Source: Prolixibacter sp. NT017 (GTDB lineage: Bacteria > Bacteroidota > Bacteroidia > Bacteroidales > Prolixibacteraceae). Taken from it: DNA of 64,000 nt. How positions within the stretch are numbered: position 1 is the stretch's first letter; every line of letters starts with the position of its first letter. The DNA is taken from positions 3,844,001 to 3,908,000 of the forward strand of contig NZ_BLAV01000001.1 in assembly GCF_009617875.1 (NCBI RefSeq). Direction: 5' to 3'. The notes under the pieces are model-generated. The model was not told the origin of the DNA. It did not search any database and worked only from the letters and a program-made list of their open reading frames with translations. Positions 16,779-26,679 of this stretch are shown here, piece after piece. The translations under genes were made by a program, and so were the position numbers.

Positions 16779-17963
16779 CTATCTATTTTTCCGTAAGCGG
16801 ATATCCTCCAACACATGTTTTCCCGAACGCAGCAACAATATCAGCGAAAGCGGAATAACCAACCAATGGAAAGTTTGTGGCAACAGCGGCATGCTTACCA
16901 GGAATAAAACCAATAAACCAGCCGTAAACCAATGATAACCTTTCAGTTTGTTCCGCAGTGGTTTTATCAGCAAAACAAAGGCAAACAAGAAATGTGTTGG
17001 CAAGGCCCAGATGAGATTCAGGTTCCAGCCCGTTGCCGGATGAGTGGAAACAAACGTCAGGAAAGCCAACACCAAACCAGCAACTCCGAACGCTAGATAA
17101 ATGATAAAGTCGAGCCAAATGCCGGCTTTCTTTTTCCGATATTGCCAAACGGTTATTACCAGAACAAGAACGAAAAGAGCCAGAATTATATTAACGGGCG
17201 ACCAAAGTTCCGCCTTGAATTTCTTTGGAGGAGCTTCATAGATAGTGGTTCGCGGGAGACATAGTGGAACATCAACCGAATCCCGGGGAACTTTCGCCTC
17301 TCCAAAGTCTTTCGAGACATAATCAGGCAGGAACATCTTCTGGTAATAGGTGATATTTTTGTCGGCAGGAACGCCCAACGCCATTTTGATTCCCACCCCT
17401 GCCCAAGTATTTCCGGGTACGTACCGATCGAGCAAATTGCGGAAAGTCACTGGCTTTTCCTTCTCTTTGGCCCAGATAATTTTGTTATTCAACACTTCTT
17501 CTACCCTGTCGCGTATGCGTGTTGCGCAGTTATCGAAAAAGAAGTTGTAGCGGTAAACACGATTTTCAGGCCTGGCATTTTCGACCAGCAAATCAAACAA
17601 ATGCTGCCTTTCATCCGGTGTCAAATCGATTTCCTGCTCGTACACACTTCGTTTATAATAAATGTACTCCTGCATAAAATCGGAAAAATACTGCACTGCC
17701 AACATGTAATCGGTTTCGCCTTTGGCAAAACGATAAACAAAATTGGGCGCATCGAAGCTGAATACACCGTAGTTGAATACCAGATCGATTTTCTTGCCCG
17801 GGTCGTGTACCCGCAAGGCCGTATGTCCAAAATAGGAATAAATCTCGTTTCCGGGCTCGCATGTCAACAGTGAAATACGAGCCGTCGGAGACAACTGGTT
17901 AGCGCGCGATGCCTGAAAAGACAACGTGAACAGCAACAGGAGAAGCAAAAACTTTCGATTCAT
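16779..17963 (-). CDS. lnb: DUF4105 membrane protein, Lnb-type lipoprotein N-acyltransferase
   Basis: 394 aa. A signal or first membrane segment (1-22) is followed by a periplasmic domain (about 23-245) with conserved SYFGHTALRV (H47) and FFDNCATRIRD (C146). Several membrane helices lie between about 253 and 385. This matches the DUF4105/Lnb family, which in Bacteroides transfers an acyl chain to the N-terminal cysteine of lipoproteins, replacing Lnt. The conserved His and Cys are the presumed catalytic pair. It sits between mutS and trmN6 on the same strand. Assignment to the family is firm; activity is inferred from family work. Confidence 0.8.
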   Translation of the reverse strand: MNRKFLLLLLLFTLSFQASRANQLSPTARISLLTCEPGNEIYSYFGHTALRVHDPGKKIDLVFNYGVFSFDAPNFVYRFAKGETDYMLAVQYFSDFMQEYIYYKRSVYEQEIDLTPDERQHLFDLLVENARPENRVYRYNFFFDNCATRIRDRVEEVLNNKIIWAKEKEKPVTFRNLLDRYVPGNTWAGVGIKMALGVPADKNITYYQKMFLPDYVSKDFGEAKVPRDSVDVPLCLPRTTIYEAPPKKFKAELWSPVNIILALFVLVLVITVWQYRKKKAGIWLDFIIYLAFGVAGLVLAFLTFVSTHPATGWNLNLIWALPTHFLFAFVLLIKPLRNKLKGYHWFTAGLLVLFLVSMPLLPQTFHWLVIPLSLILLLRSGKHVLEDIRLRKNR

Positions 17964-18033
17964 AACGCAGGGATGAAAATATTTTTGTTGGCTAAAAATA
18001 AGAAACAGCCGGAGAATGTCCGGTATTTCCTTT

Positions 18034-18744
18034 TTAAAGTTTTAGATAATAGTCCTTTGTCAAAGTCCGGTAGGCTTCCGTGTAATTTCCGTCGGTATCA
18101 CGAATACACAATTCGCTTACCTGACGGTCACCCGGCTTTTTACTGAATTCCAACAAAACACGATTGGCTGGCTTCCCTTCCTTAGGAATCACATTGAGCA
18201 CTTTCACCAGGTAAAATCCGCTCAAACGGGCCGTCTCCCTGAATTCATCGTACACGTCAAATGGGACAATAACAGACAGTCTGCCTTCCGGCGAAAGCTT
18301 TGTGACTGCGCCGTCAATCAATTCGGAGAAGGACAAATTTTCATGATGCCGGGCAGATGTTCGGTTTTTATCAGGCGAAAGCAGGGAGTTCGCAAAAAAA
18401 GGCGGATTGCTGACAATTAAATCATACTGGTCGGGCATTTCGTCGATGAATTCCTGAAAAGAAGAATGAAAGACAGTTACCCGGTTGGACCATGGCGACG
18501 CCACCACATTTTGATTCGCTTCGCAAAATGCCACAGGCTCAATTTCCACCGCATCAACAACAGCATCCGAGCGTTGTGCCAGCATCAATGCCACCAAACC
18601 GGTTCCGGCCCCGACATCCAGAATGTTTTTGGCTCCGGATACATCGGTCCATGCACCGAGAAGGACACCATCGGTTCCCACCTTCATGGCTGCCTTCTCC
18701 TGTTTAATTGTAAACTGTTTAAAGGTAAATGACTTTGATTCCAT
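18034..18744 (-). CDS. trmN6: tRNA1(Val) (adenine(37)-N6)-methyltransferase
   Basis: 236 aa from the ATG at 18744. An upstream ATG at 18786 is rejected because it lies inside the preceding gene and adds residues not typical of the family. The SAM motif ILDVGAGTGLVALMLAQR is at about 41-58 and the catalytic NPPF, flanked as VSNPPFFANS, at about 111-120. The enzyme methylates A37 of tRNA-Val in the cytoplasm. It begins 4 bp after the stop of the DUF2400 gene, implying translational coupling. Confidence 0.88.
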   Translation of the reverse strand: MESKSFTFKQFTIKQEKAAMKVGTDGVLLGAWTDVSGAKNILDVGAGTGLVALMLAQRSDAVVDAVEIEPVAFCEANQNVVASPWSNRVTVFHSSFQEFIDEMPDQYDLIVSNPPFFANSLLSPDKNRTSARHHENLSFSELIDGAVTKLSPEGRLSVIVPFDVYDEFRETARLSGFYLVKVLNVIPKEGKPANRVLLEFSKKPGDRQVSELCIRDTDGNYTEAYRTLTKDYYLKL

Positions 18745-18748
18745 TGGT

Positions 18749-19516
18749 TTAAAATTTCTCAAACACGCCCAGGCCAAACAGGGCAAAATCGTATTTAACC
18801 GGATCGTCCCGATCGAAATCCCGCAGCCGGGAAGTCAGTTCGTCTACCGCCTTCCAGTCGTTTTGCTTCCGCTTCAACAGGCCTAGTTTTCGCGCCACAT
18901 TGCCTGAGTGTACATCCAAAGGCATCATCAATGCTGAAGTCGGGATATCTTTCCACAATCCGAAATCAACTCCTGTATGGTTATCACGTACCATCCAACG
19001 TAGAAACATGTTGATGCGCTTGGCTGAAGAACCTTTCAACGGATTGGCGACATGCTTTAGTGTTCGCTTTTCCGGCTCGTAACTCAGAAATTTTTCCCGG
19101 AAACGAACGATACCCGACATCATATTTCCATCCTGCTGAAATCCTTCCGTGAATAGTGTTTCTAAACTACTCCCGCTTCGGTAAATTTCGCTTAAAGCGT
19201 GAAGAAAATAGCGACAATCGATCCCGTTGAACGTGCGATGCACAAATTCATCAAACCGCTCAAAATCCGTAGTTCCGTTTTGTGTGATGAATTCAAAAGG
19301 CCGGTTGTCCATCCAATCCATCAGTTTCGAAGCGTTGCGAATAATAGTCGGACGCTGTCCCCAGGCAATGGTCGCAGCCAGAAATCCGGCTATTTCGATA
19401 TCCTCCTTGCGGGAAAAAAGTCTCGGAATGGAAAGGGGATCGGTTTCGATAAACCGTGGGCGGTTATATAAAAGATATTTTTCGTCGAGAAAGTTTTTCA
19501 GTTCCTGCTCGGTCAT
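18749..19516 (-). CDS. TIGR02757/DUF2400 family protein
   Basis: 255 aa, the normal size for this conserved bacterial family of unknown function. The N-terminal region has the family's DPLSIPRLFSRKEDIEIAGF and ATIAWGQRPTI, followed by helical segments ending LDVHSGNVARKLGLLKRKQNDWKAVDELTSRLR. That last stretch resembles helix-hairpin-helix DNA glycosylase folds. It is placed 5 bp downstream of the ABC ATPase gene and 4 bp upstream of trmN6, in one tight operon. Confidence 0.85.
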   Translation of the reverse strand: MTEQELKNFLDEKYLLYNRPRFIETDPLSIPRLFSRKEDIEIAGFLAATIAWGQRPTIIRNASKLMDWMDNRPFEFITQNGTTDFERFDEFVHRTFNGIDCRYFLHALSEIYRSGSSLETLFTEGFQQDGNMMSGIVRFREKFLSYEPEKRTLKHVANPLKGSSAKRINMFLRWMVRDNHTGVDFGLWKDIPTSALMMPLDVHSGNVARKLGLLKRKQNDWKAVDELTSRLRDFDRDDPVKYDFALFGLGVFEKF

Positions 19517-19521
19517 GCGTC

Positions 19522-20193
19522 CTAATTCTCAATCACACCATCGCGGATGCGCAACATCCGGTCGGTGGTTTTGGCAAAATGTTCATCGTGCGTAACAATG
19601 ATGAACGTCTGCTTAAATTTTTCCTTCAATTGGTAGAACAGCGAGAAAAGATCTTCCTGGTTACGGGAGTCCAGGTTTCCCGAAGGTTCGTCGGCCAGTA
19701 TTACCGAAGGGTCGTTAATCAACGCCCGGGCAACAGCCACCCGCTGTTTCTCTCCTCCCGACAACTCCGACGGCTTGTGATGAAAGCGGTCTTTCAGATC
19801 GAGACTTTCCAGCAACTCCTGTGCTCTGGCTTCGACCTCTTTCCGGTCACGTTTCGAAATATACCCAGGAATACAGACATTCTCGAAAGCTGTAAATTCA
19901 GGAAGCAGGTGGTGAAACTGGAAAACAAAACCTATTTCGCGGTTTCGGAAACGGGAAAGCTCCCGCTCGCCCATCTTGAATACTTCCTTTTGATTGATGT
20001 GAACTTTTCCTCCGTCAGGTTTTCCCAAGGTACCCAGAATTTGCAGCAACGTCGTTTTTCCGGCACCGCTGGCACCAACAATCGCCACCACTTCTCCCTG
20101 GTAAACTTCCAACGATACTTTTTTCAACACCTGTAAATCGCCAAACGACTTGGTGATATTGGTTGCCTGTAATATGATGTTCTTCTTACTCAT
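19522..20193 (-). CDS. lolD: ABC transporter ATP-binding protein, LolD/MacB type
   Basis: 223 aa. Walker [10 protein letters not shown] (about 40-48), signature LSGGEKQRV (about 144-152), Walker [13 protein letters not shown] (about 163-174) and the switch His in [10 protein letters not shown] are all present. The short length, the Asn-Leu-Asp after the Walker B Glu and the missing permease domain fit the LolD/MacB group. That group drives lipoprotein release to the outer membrane or efflux. No permease gene is adjacent, so the partner lies elsewhere. It is the first gene of a three-gene run. Confidence 0.85.
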   Translation of the reverse strand: MSKKNIILQATNITKSFGDLQVLKKVSLEVYQGEVVAIVGASGAGKTTLLQILGTLGKPDGGKVHINQKEVFKMGERELSRFRNREIGFVFQFHHLLPEFTAFENVCIPGYISKRDRKEVEARAQELLESLDLKDRFHHKPSELSGGEKQRVAVARALINDPSVILADEPSGNLDSRNQEDLFSLFYQLKEKFKQTFIIVTHDEHFAKTTDRMLRIRDGVIEN

Positions 20194-20246
20194 TTTTGTC
20201 TTTAATCACCGCTTTTTCGCGTTAGCTAAAAGTACCGAAAAAAACC

Positions 20247-21233
20247 TTAGATAATGGAAACGACGTAAACAACATAAAATATGAAAAGCAAAAACCCTTC
20301 GATTCGTAGCAGATGTCCGCCTTCCAAATTCCGAAGCGCTGATAAATTGTGCCACCCGGATTCACGCAATACAGCTAAATTCTTCCGCAAGGGAATAACA
20401 AATAACAACAGGGCCAAGGCAAATCCGAGCATCCAGATAACATCGATTCTGAACGAAGCAAAATCGACGAGAATAGGATTAATGGCAGCAGTCAAACCAA
20501 TTACTCCGAGCAAATTGAAAATATTGGACCCGATGATGTTCCCAATGGATATGTCGGCTTCCTTTTTAATGGCCGCCATGACCGATGCAGCAAGTTCCGG
20601 AAGACTGGTTCCAAAAGCCACGATGGTGATGGAAATGATCCGTTCGGTTACACCCAGACTTCGGGCGATGGTCGACGCGCCTTCAATCAATATTCGTGAG
20701 CCAAAAGCCAGTGCCACAACCGAGGCCGCAATAATCAGAAAACCTACCAGGATGGAATAACGTGGCGGAAGGATCTCATGTGCTTCTTTCTGTCGCCTTG
20801 AACGCTGAAAGCTTTTCCAGATGAACCAGAGCAGAGCGACAAAAAAGAAGATTCCCTCCACGCGGCCAACTTGTCCGTTCATGATGAACAGATAAAACAG
20901 AATGCTGGCAATAAACATCACCGGCCACGCAAACCGGATCGTTTCCCTCTTCACGGGCATCACCATTAGTGTTCCGGTAAGTCCCAACACCAAAGCAATG
21001 TTGGCAATATTTGAACCGACTACATTTCCGATGGAGATTTCGGGGTGCCCCGAAATAGCTGCATCCAAACTCACAATAAACTCGGGAGCCGACGTTCCAA
21101 ACGCTACAACCGTAATTCCAATAACCAGCGTAGAAACTTTAAAATGACGGGCCAGACTTACGCCTCCCCTCACCAACAAATCTCCGCCGGTAAGCAACAG
21201 AATGAAACCACCTAATAACTTCAGATATTCCAC
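20247..21233 (-). CDS. Calcium/sodium antiporter (YrbG family)
   Basis: 328 aa. It contains two inverted homologous halves of about five membrane helices, each with the alpha-repeat signature of the Ca2+:cation antiporter family: VVAFGTSAPEFIVSLDAA with GNVVGSNIANI in the first, and IVAFGTSLPELAASVMAA with GNIIGSNIFNL in the second. It exchanges Na+ or H+ against Ca2+ across the inner membrane. It stands alone on the minus strand between tatA and the ABC ATPase gene. Confidence 0.92.
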   Translation of the reverse strand: MEYLKLLGGFILLLTGGDLLVRGGVSLARHFKVSTLVIGITVVAFGTSAPEFIVSLDAAISGHPEISIGNVVGSNIANIALVLGLTGTLMVMPVKRETIRFAWPVMFIASILFYLFIMNGQVGRVEGIFFFVALLWFIWKSFQRSRRQKEAHEILPPRYSILVGFLIIAASVVALAFGSRILIEGASTIARSLGVTERIISITIVAFGTSLPELAASVMAAIKKEADISIGNIIGSNIFNLLGVIGLTAAINPILVDFASFRIDVIWMLGFALALLLFVIPLRKNLAVLRESGWHNLSALRNLEGGHLLRIEGFLLFIFYVVYVVSII

Positions 21234-21362
21234 AAAGGATGTTTAAGCAGTATTTCGTTTCTCTTCTATAAAATAAAAACCTCCTTTCGCTCCGTGGCGA
21301 AAAGAGATCTCCTACATTAAAATCAACAGATGTCGATACCTTACGGTTTACCCGACAGGACA

Positions 21363-21641
21363 TCATTTCTTCTTATCCTCAAGCTCTTCTTCTATTTTCC
21401 TGCTTAGCTTGTTGGATTCACTATTGACCGAATCGGTAAAATTATTGACGTCCTTCTTGATGTCTGAGGTATGGCTCTCAAACTCACGCTGAATATCACT
21501 TGTTGCTTTCTTGAATTCGCGCATACCTTTGCCCAACGTCCGTGCAATTTCAGGAATACTGTTCGCTCCGAAAAACAGCAGCGCCAGCAACAGGACGAGA
21601 ACCAACTCTGAACCACTAACAAAGAGCAACACATTCCCCAT
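21363..21641 (-). CDS. tatA: Twin-arginine translocase subunit TatA/TatE-like
   Basis: 92 aa from the ATG at 21641 (MGNVLLFVSGSEL...). A longer frame from 21680 would put hydrophilic residues before the membrane helix and is not needed. One N-terminal helix (about residues 5-22, LVLVLLLALLFFGANSIPEIA) is followed by the FG-hinge, an amphipathic helix (RTLGKGMREFKKAT) and a charged tail. TatA oligomers form the pore for folded proteins. No tatC is adjacent. A TATATTTG element lies about 17 bp upstream. Confidence 0.88.
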   Translation of the reverse strand: MGNVLLFVSGSELVLVLLLALLFFGANSIPEIARTLGKGMREFKKATSDIQREFESHTSDIKKDVNNFTDSVNSESNKLSRKIEEELEDKKK

Positions 21642-21657
21642 AGTAATTGATTTTGAA

Positions 21658-21665
21658 CAAATATA
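21658..21665 (-). promoter_or_regulatory. Putative -7 element for tatA
   Basis: TATATTTG on the minus strand, 16 bp before the chosen start; this supports the shorter TatA start. Confidence 0.5.
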
Positions 21666-21718
21666 ACATTCATCTGCCAATTGTCATCGCCCAAAATCAG
21701 ATTTTAAATCAGCGTTAT

Positions 21719-21752
21719 AAAAAAAGCCCGATCACCAATGTGACCGGGCATA
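21719..21752 (-). terminator. Rho-independent terminator of secDF
   Basis: Minus-strand GCCCGGTCAC-ATT-GGTGATCGGGC followed by seven T, 30 bp after the secDF stop. Confidence 0.85.
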
Positions 21753-21779
21753 TCTTAAAAGAGAAGTCTCTTTATATTC

Positions 21780-24700
21780 TTACTTTTTCCCCGTCTTGGT
21801 AGCGATACGTTTCACTGTATCGTATACAATCGGAGTTGCAATGAATACCGAAGAATAGGTACCGACAACCACACCCATCATCAATGCGAAGGTAAATCCT
21901 TTGATGGAAGTACCACCGAACAGGAAGATGGCCAGCAATACCACGAAGGTAGAAAGTGATGTACTAAACGTACGACGCAGCGTACTGTTAATAGCAGAGT
22001 CCATCACATCTTTTCTATCGTGCTTCGGATGGAGGTGGAGGTACTCACGGATACGGTCAAATACAACCACTGTATCGTTTATGGAGTAACCAAGCACCGT
22101 TAGAATGGCGGCAATGAAGGCTTGGTCGACCTCCAGCGAGAACGGTAACCATCCATCGAACAGGGCAAACATTCCCAACACAATGAAACTATCGTGCGCC
22201 AATGCGACAATCGCACCAAGAGAATACTGCCACTGACGGAATCGTATTAAGATGTAGAGGAAGATGATAACCAGCGCAAAGAAGATGGATATCAACGCAT
22301 CCTTTCTAATATCATCCGAAATGGTTGGTCCGACCTTCTGCGAACTCATCCGGTAATTGGCCAGGAAGTCCTTTTCCGAAGTATTCGCCGGAAGGAAGGA
22401 TTTCACCCCATCGTACAACTTGGCTTCAATATCGGCATCGACATTGTTTCCGTCCTCATCGATACGATAGTCGGTTGTGATACGTACCTGGTTGTCACCA
22501 CCGAAGGTTTTCACCTCAGGAGCGGAACCAAATTCAGGTGTCAGGGCATTCATGACCTTTTCAACCTGAACCGGATGTTCAAAGCGAACTACATATGTAC
22601 GACCTCCTTTGAAGTCGATACCATAATTCAGTCCTTTGAATATTAAAGCAAACAGTGCGATGGCGATCATCGTTCCGGAAACCGCGTAGAAAATCTTCCG
22701 CTTGTCGAGGAATTTAATTGTCGGATTCCTCAGCCATTCGGCGGTCATCGATGCAACGAATTTGATTTTGCGATCTTTCGCTAACCAACGTTCGAATACC
22801 AGTCGGGTAATGAAGATGGCAGTAAACATCGATGTCAGGATACCGATAATAAGCGTGGTAGCAAAACCTTTAATCGGACCAGAACCGAACAGGTAAAGTA
22901 CAACACCAGTCAGCAACGTAGTTACCTGACCGTCGATAATCGCTGAATAAGCATTCCGGTAACCGTCCTGGATGGCGAGCTTCATTCCCTTTCCGGCTTT
23001 CAGTTCTTCCTGAACACGTTCATAAATCAGCACGTTCGCATCCACCGACATACCGATGGTCAATACGATACCCGCGATTCCCGGTAAGGTAAGCACAGCA
23101 CCCAACGATGCCAGAATACCAATAATATAGAAGAGGTTCGCTATCAGTGCGACGTTGGCTACCATACCAGCGCTACCACTGTAGAAGAACAACATATAAA
23201 TAAGGATGAGCACGAAGGCAATCACAAACGACCACATACCGCTGCGAATCGATTCTTTACCCAGTGTCGGTCCTACAATTTCTTCCTGAACAATATGTGC
23301 CGGAGCGGGCATTTTACCCGATTTCAGCATGTTCGCAAGGTCTTTCGCCTCATTTACCGAGAAGTTTCCGGTAATGGAAGAACGACCTCCGGTAATTTCA
23401 CCCTGTACCGTCGGGAACGACTGAACCAGGCCGTCAAGAACAATGGCAATGGACTTACCAACATTTTCACGGGTCAAACGAGCCCATGTTTTGGCTCCTT
23501 CACTGTTCATGGTCATGGTTACCTCGCTGGTGGCGCGGTTTTGACCGAATTCCTGACGTGCATCCGTAATCACATCTCCGGTGAGTGGCGCTTTACCATC
23601 ACGATTGGTCACCTTCAATGCAACCAACTGATAGAAATTGCCTTCCTTATCCATCGGCTTCGATGTCCAGCGGAACATCATGTTACGCGGGAAGATGGAA
23701 CGAATCTGCGGCATTTTCAGATACTGGTCAACCCGGGCAGTATCTTTAAAGTGCGCATAACCAACAACCGGACCACGGAACAACTGTCCGTCGCGGGAAG
23801 TGTTCGGTGATAAAACAGAGAAGAGCGGGAAGTTTTTAGCAATATCAGCAGCTGAACTGGCAGCAAGCGAATCTTTACTTTGCGCTTTATCCAATTCATT
23901 CAACAGCCCCGTACCCGTGGTATCTTTCTTCGCTTCCGCGGTTTTGCTCGCTGGTGTTGCTTCAGTAGTTTCTGTTTTCTGGGTAGTATCCTGAGCAACC
24001 GTGTTTTCACCGGTCTCATTCATTTCGCGCAAACGCTGGTTGGCTTTCAGCAGGTAAGGATATACCTCACTGTTTTCCCAGGTCTCCCAGAACTCTAACT
24101 TCGCAGTTCCTTCCAACAGCTTCCTGACACGATCAGCATCTTTTACACCCGGCAATTCGATAAGAATACGGCCTTTGGTTTGCAATTGCTGAATATTCGG
24201 CTGAGCAACACCAAAACGGTCGATACGATTACGCAGAATATTGAAGGCATTATCGATGGCACTATCAGTCTCTTTCCTGATAACCTGCAATACCTGTGCG
24301 TTGGTCGAATTGTAATTCACCTTGTCACGCAGGTCAACCGTATTAAAGATGGCCGCCAAACGACCATTGGGATCAATCTGTTCGAAAGATTGCCCAAAAA
24401 GGGTTACGAAATCTTCCTGGCTGTTTTTCTGGCGCTCTTCCGCCATTTTCAGCGCAGCAACAAATGTTGAATCTTTGCTGTAATTAGCCAACGAACGAAT
24501 CAGATCCGGAACCGAAATCTCCAGGGTTACGTTCATACCACCTTTCAGGTCAAGACCGAGGTTCATCTCGTATTCTTTCACTTCACGGTAGGTATATTTA
24601 CGAATTCCCAGGAAATTAAATACGGGCTGTCCGGCAACTGAATCGAGATAATACGTTTCACGTTGAGGATTCCCGTTTGCGTACTCCAGAGCATCCTTCT

Positions 24701-24794
24701 CGACCTGTTTGGCCTTGAAAGTAAAGGTTAGCTGGTAAACACAAATTAAGGCTAGCAGGATTGCAAAAAGCCTTATCAATCCTTTATTCTGCAT
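21780..24794 (-). CDS. secDF: Protein translocase subunit SecDF (fusion)
   Basis: 1004 aa, about the sum of SecD and SecF, as is usual in Bacteroidota. SecD features are the first membrane helix, LGLDLKGGMNVTLEI (about 78-92) and the P1 domain RNRIDRFGVAQPNIQQ. A low-complexity Thr/Ala/Lys insert follows (about 262-300). The first transmembrane bundle has GMSVDANVLIYERVQEELKAGK. SecF features are GIDFKGGRTYVVRF and ALAHDSFIVLG ... GYSINDTVVVFDRIRE. It uses the proton-motive force to pull secreted proteins through SecYEG. It has its own promoter and terminator. Confidence 0.97.
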   Translation of the reverse strand: MQNKGLIRLFAILLALICVYQLTFTFKAKQVEKDALEYANGNPQRETYYLDSVAGQPVFNFLGIRKYTYREVKEYEMNLGLDLKGGMNVTLEISVPDLIRSLANYSKDSTFVAALKMAEERQKNSQEDFVTLFGQSFEQIDPNGRLAAIFNTVDLRDKVNYNSTNAQVLQVIRKETDSAIDNAFNILRNRIDRFGVAQPNIQQLQTKGRILIELPGVKDADRVRKLLEGTAKLEFWETWENSEVYPYLLKANQRLREMNETGENTVAQDTTQKTETTEATPASKTAEAKKDTTGTGLLNELDKAQSKDSLAASSAADIAKNFPLFSVLSPNTSRDGQLFRGPVVGYAHFKDTARVDQYLKMPQIRSIFPRNMMFRWTSKPMDKEGNFYQLVALKVTNRDGKAPLTGDVITDARQEFGQNRATSEVTMTMNSEGAKTWARLTRENVGKSIAIVLDGLVQSFPTVQGEITGGRSSITGNFSVNEAKDLANMLKSGKMPAPAHIVQEEIVGPTLGKESIRSGMWSFVIAFVLILIYMLFFYSGSAGMVANVALIANLFYIIGILASLGAVLTLPGIAGIVLTIGMSVDANVLIYERVQEELKAGKGMKLAIQDGYRNAYSAIIDGQVTTLLTGVVLYLFGSGPIKGFATTLIIGILTSMFTAIFITRLVFERWLAKDRKIKFVASMTAEWLRNPTIKFLDKRKIFYAVSGTMIAIALFALIFKGLNYGIDFKGGRTYVVRFEHPVQVEKVMNALTPEFGSAPEVKTFGGDNQVRITTDYRIDEDGNNVDADIEAKLYDGVKSFLPANTSEKDFLANYRMSSQKVGPTISDDIRKDALISIFFALVIIFLYILIRFRQWQYSLGAIVALAHDSFIVLGMFALFDGWLPFSLEVDQAFIAAILTVLGYSINDTVVVFDRIREYLHLHPKHDRKDVMDSAINSTLRRTFSTSLSTFVVLLAIFLFGGTSIKGFTFALMMGVVVGTYSSVFIATPIVYDTVKRIATKTGKK

Positions 24795-24856
24795 TGGGAT
24801 ATCAGTTTAATTTTCCTATGTAATTTGACAATTTTATACGTTTTCAGCTTAGCACG

Positions 24857-24885
24857 CAAAGATATTTATTTTTTTCTGAATACAA
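24857..24885 (-). promoter_or_regulatory. Promoter of secDF
   Basis: Minus-strand TTG (24885-24883), an 18-bp spacer and TATCTTTG (24864-24857), giving a leader of about 55 nt. Confidence 0.7.
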
Positions 24886-24945
24886 TGGTTTTCACGGGAG
24901 CAATGCCCGTTATGTCAGATGCCTCGCAATAGGTGGAAGCGAATG

Positions 24946-25386
24946 TCATGCAAACTCCTCCTCATCGGGCAAATTTAATATGAGCTGTTGTTGACCATAA
25001 TCGATGACTGCCTTGTACCGAATCAGGAAGTCCGATCCCAACAATCCGACAATCTGCTTATCGGAGAAACGGGCATATTCATGATTGATGTGGGTCAGGT
25101 CGATCAATGCAATTGTCAGCGAGCCAAAATTGAACTGCCCTAACCACAGTTCACTGATTTCACCCGAAGCGGTCTCTACCAGATCTTTCCCGAGCCCGGT
25201 GGCTTGTTTCACCGGATGTTCATCGGGTTGGTAGTGCAAGTCCAGGCTTTTATCGAAAACTGATTTCGATGCACCCGAATCAATCACCCACCAACCGACA
25301 TATTCATCGTTAAAGCGGGCCTGTACCAACGGATGATAAGTTCCGGCTTCCAGTTCGCACAGTTCAATCGGAATAGTTATTTCCAT
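24946..25386 (-). CDS. Retropepsin-like aspartic protease
   Basis: 146 aa, the size of a single retropepsin domain that works as a dimer. The active-site motif is WWVIDSGASKSVFD (catalytic D36) and the hydrophobic-hydrophobic-Gly equivalent is VGLLGSDFL near 113-121. There is no signal peptide or membrane helix, so it is probably cytoplasmic. Substrates of these bacterial clan AA proteases are mostly unknown. It lies between secDF and mdh, with the mdh terminator directly upstream, so it is transcribed independently or by read-through. Confidence 0.82.
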   Translation of the reverse strand: MEITIPIELCELEAGTYHPLVQARFNDEYVGWWVIDSGASKSVFDKSLDLHYQPDEHPVKQATGLGKDLVETASGEISELWLGQFNFGSLTIALIDLTHINHEYARFSDKQIVGLLGSDFLIRYKAVIDYGQQQLILNLPDEEEFA

Positions 25387-25397
25387 AATGGAGGCAT

Positions 25398-25427
25398 AAA
25401 AAAGGGGAACCTGTTTCAGTTCCCCTC
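25398..25427 (-). terminator. Rho-independent terminator of mdh
   Basis: Minus-strand GGGGAACTG-AAA-CAGGTTCCCC followed by six T, just downstream of mdh and 12 bp before the next start codon. Confidence 0.85.
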
Positions 25428-25447
25428 TCCATATAAATATGTATTGA

Positions 25448-26383
25448 TTACTTGTTGTTCAGTTTGTCGAGAACACTCATTACTTCGCGAACATGACCTT
25501 CACTCTCTTTCAGCAGAGCCATTTCATCTTTGTTCAGTTCGAGTTCAATTACTTTCTCGATACCGTTTTTACCCAAAATAACCGGTACTCCGAGGTAGCA
25601 GTTGTCGATACCATACTCGCCTTCCAGCTTTACACAAACCGGGAATACGCGACGCTGATCTTTTACAATCGCTTCAACCATTTGCGCGGCAGCTGCACCC
25701 GGTGCGTACCATGCTGAGGTCCCCATCAGTTTTACCAATTCGCCACCACCTGTTTTGGTACGCTGCACGATAGCATCCAGTTTTTCACTGTCAATCAATT
25801 CGGTAACCGGAATACCGGCAACGGTAGTATAACGAGGCAGCGGAACCATGGTATCACCGTGACCGCCCATCAGAACGGCCTGAATTTCTTTCGGTGAAAC
25901 ACTCAATGCTTCAGCCAGGAACGCACGATAACGAGCAGTATCCAGAATACCAGCCATTCCCATCACCCTGGAACGCGGGAATTTGGAGGTCAGATGTGCC
26001 TGATAAGTCATTACGTCCAACGGGTTGGATACAATAATAACAATTGCCTCCGGAGAATACTTGATTACATTCTCTGTAACCGATTTTACAATACCGGCGT
26101 TAGTTTCAATCAGATCATCGCGGCTCATTCCGGGTTTACGCGGAAGTCCTGACGTAATCACAACTACATCCGAACCAGCGGTCTTGGAATAATCGTTCGA
26201 TACACCTACCGTGCGGGTATCATATACATTGATGGGAGCTTTTTCCCAAATATCGAGGGCTTTTCCTTCTGCCAATCCCTCTTTAATATCGACCAGAATT
26301 ACTTCGTTTACCACTTCGCGGTAAGCTAATACATCGGCGCAAGTTGCGCCAACATTTCCTGCACCTACTACAGTAACTTTCAT
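25448..26383 (-). CDS. mdh: Malate dehydrogenase (NAD-dependent)
   Basis: 311 aa from the ATG at 26383. An in-frame ATG at 26413 would add ten residues in front of the Rossmann strand and is rejected. The NAD-binding motif VGAGNVGATCAD (about 6-17), substrate-loop arginines in GLPRKPGMSRDD (about 79-90), SNPLDVMTY and the catalytic His in GGHGDTMVP (H175) are in place. These identify the LDH-like malate dehydrogenase of the TCA cycle. It is flanked by a strong promoter and a terminator, so it is monocistronic. Confidence 0.96.
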   Translation of the reverse strand: MKVTVVGAGNVGATCADVLAYREVVNEVILVDIKEGLAEGKALDIWEKAPINVYDTRTVGVSNDYSKTAGSDVVVITSGLPRKPGMSRDDLIETNAGIVKSVTENVIKYSPEAIVIIVSNPLDVMTYQAHLTSKFPRSRVMGMAGILDTARYRAFLAEALSVSPKEIQAVLMGGHGDTMVPLPRYTTVAGIPVTELIDSEKLDAIVQRTKTGGGELVKLMGTSAWYAPGAAAAQMVEAIVKDQRRVFPVCVKLEGEYGIDNCYLGVPVILGKNGIEKVIELELNKDEMALLKESEGHVREVMSVLDKLNNK

Positions 26384-26443
26384 AAACCTTGCAATTAAGA
26401 ATTCAGTTATCAATCAGTTTCTATACTTTTTCTAAAAAGCAAA

Positions 26444-26472
26444 CAAATATAACCAGAATAGGATGTAATCAA
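26444..26472 (-). promoter_or_regulatory. Promoter of mdh
   Basis: Minus-strand TTG (26472-26470), an 18-bp spacer and TATATTTG (26451-26444), with a leader of about 55 nt. Confidence 0.65.
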
Positions 26473-26613
26473 AAGGATTTTTGCTACGCTTTCGAAATGA
26501 TGTGAGATAGCAATACCGCTGCCTTACAGGTAAATCCGCATGTTTCATTCATCACCGCGCTTATCTTTATTCATTAGAAATAAGAAGAGACGGATTGAAG
26601 ACTTTTATCAAAA

Positions 26614-26651
26614 GAAAAAAGCCGACTCCATTTATGACAACGGAATCAGCT
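26614..26651 (-). terminator. Rho-independent terminator of glmM
   Basis: On the minus strand AGCTGATTCCGTT pairs imperfectly with AATGGAGTCGGCT and is followed by six T. Confidence 0.75.
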
Positions 26652-26679
26652 CTCCTATATCTCAATATAACTAAAGCGA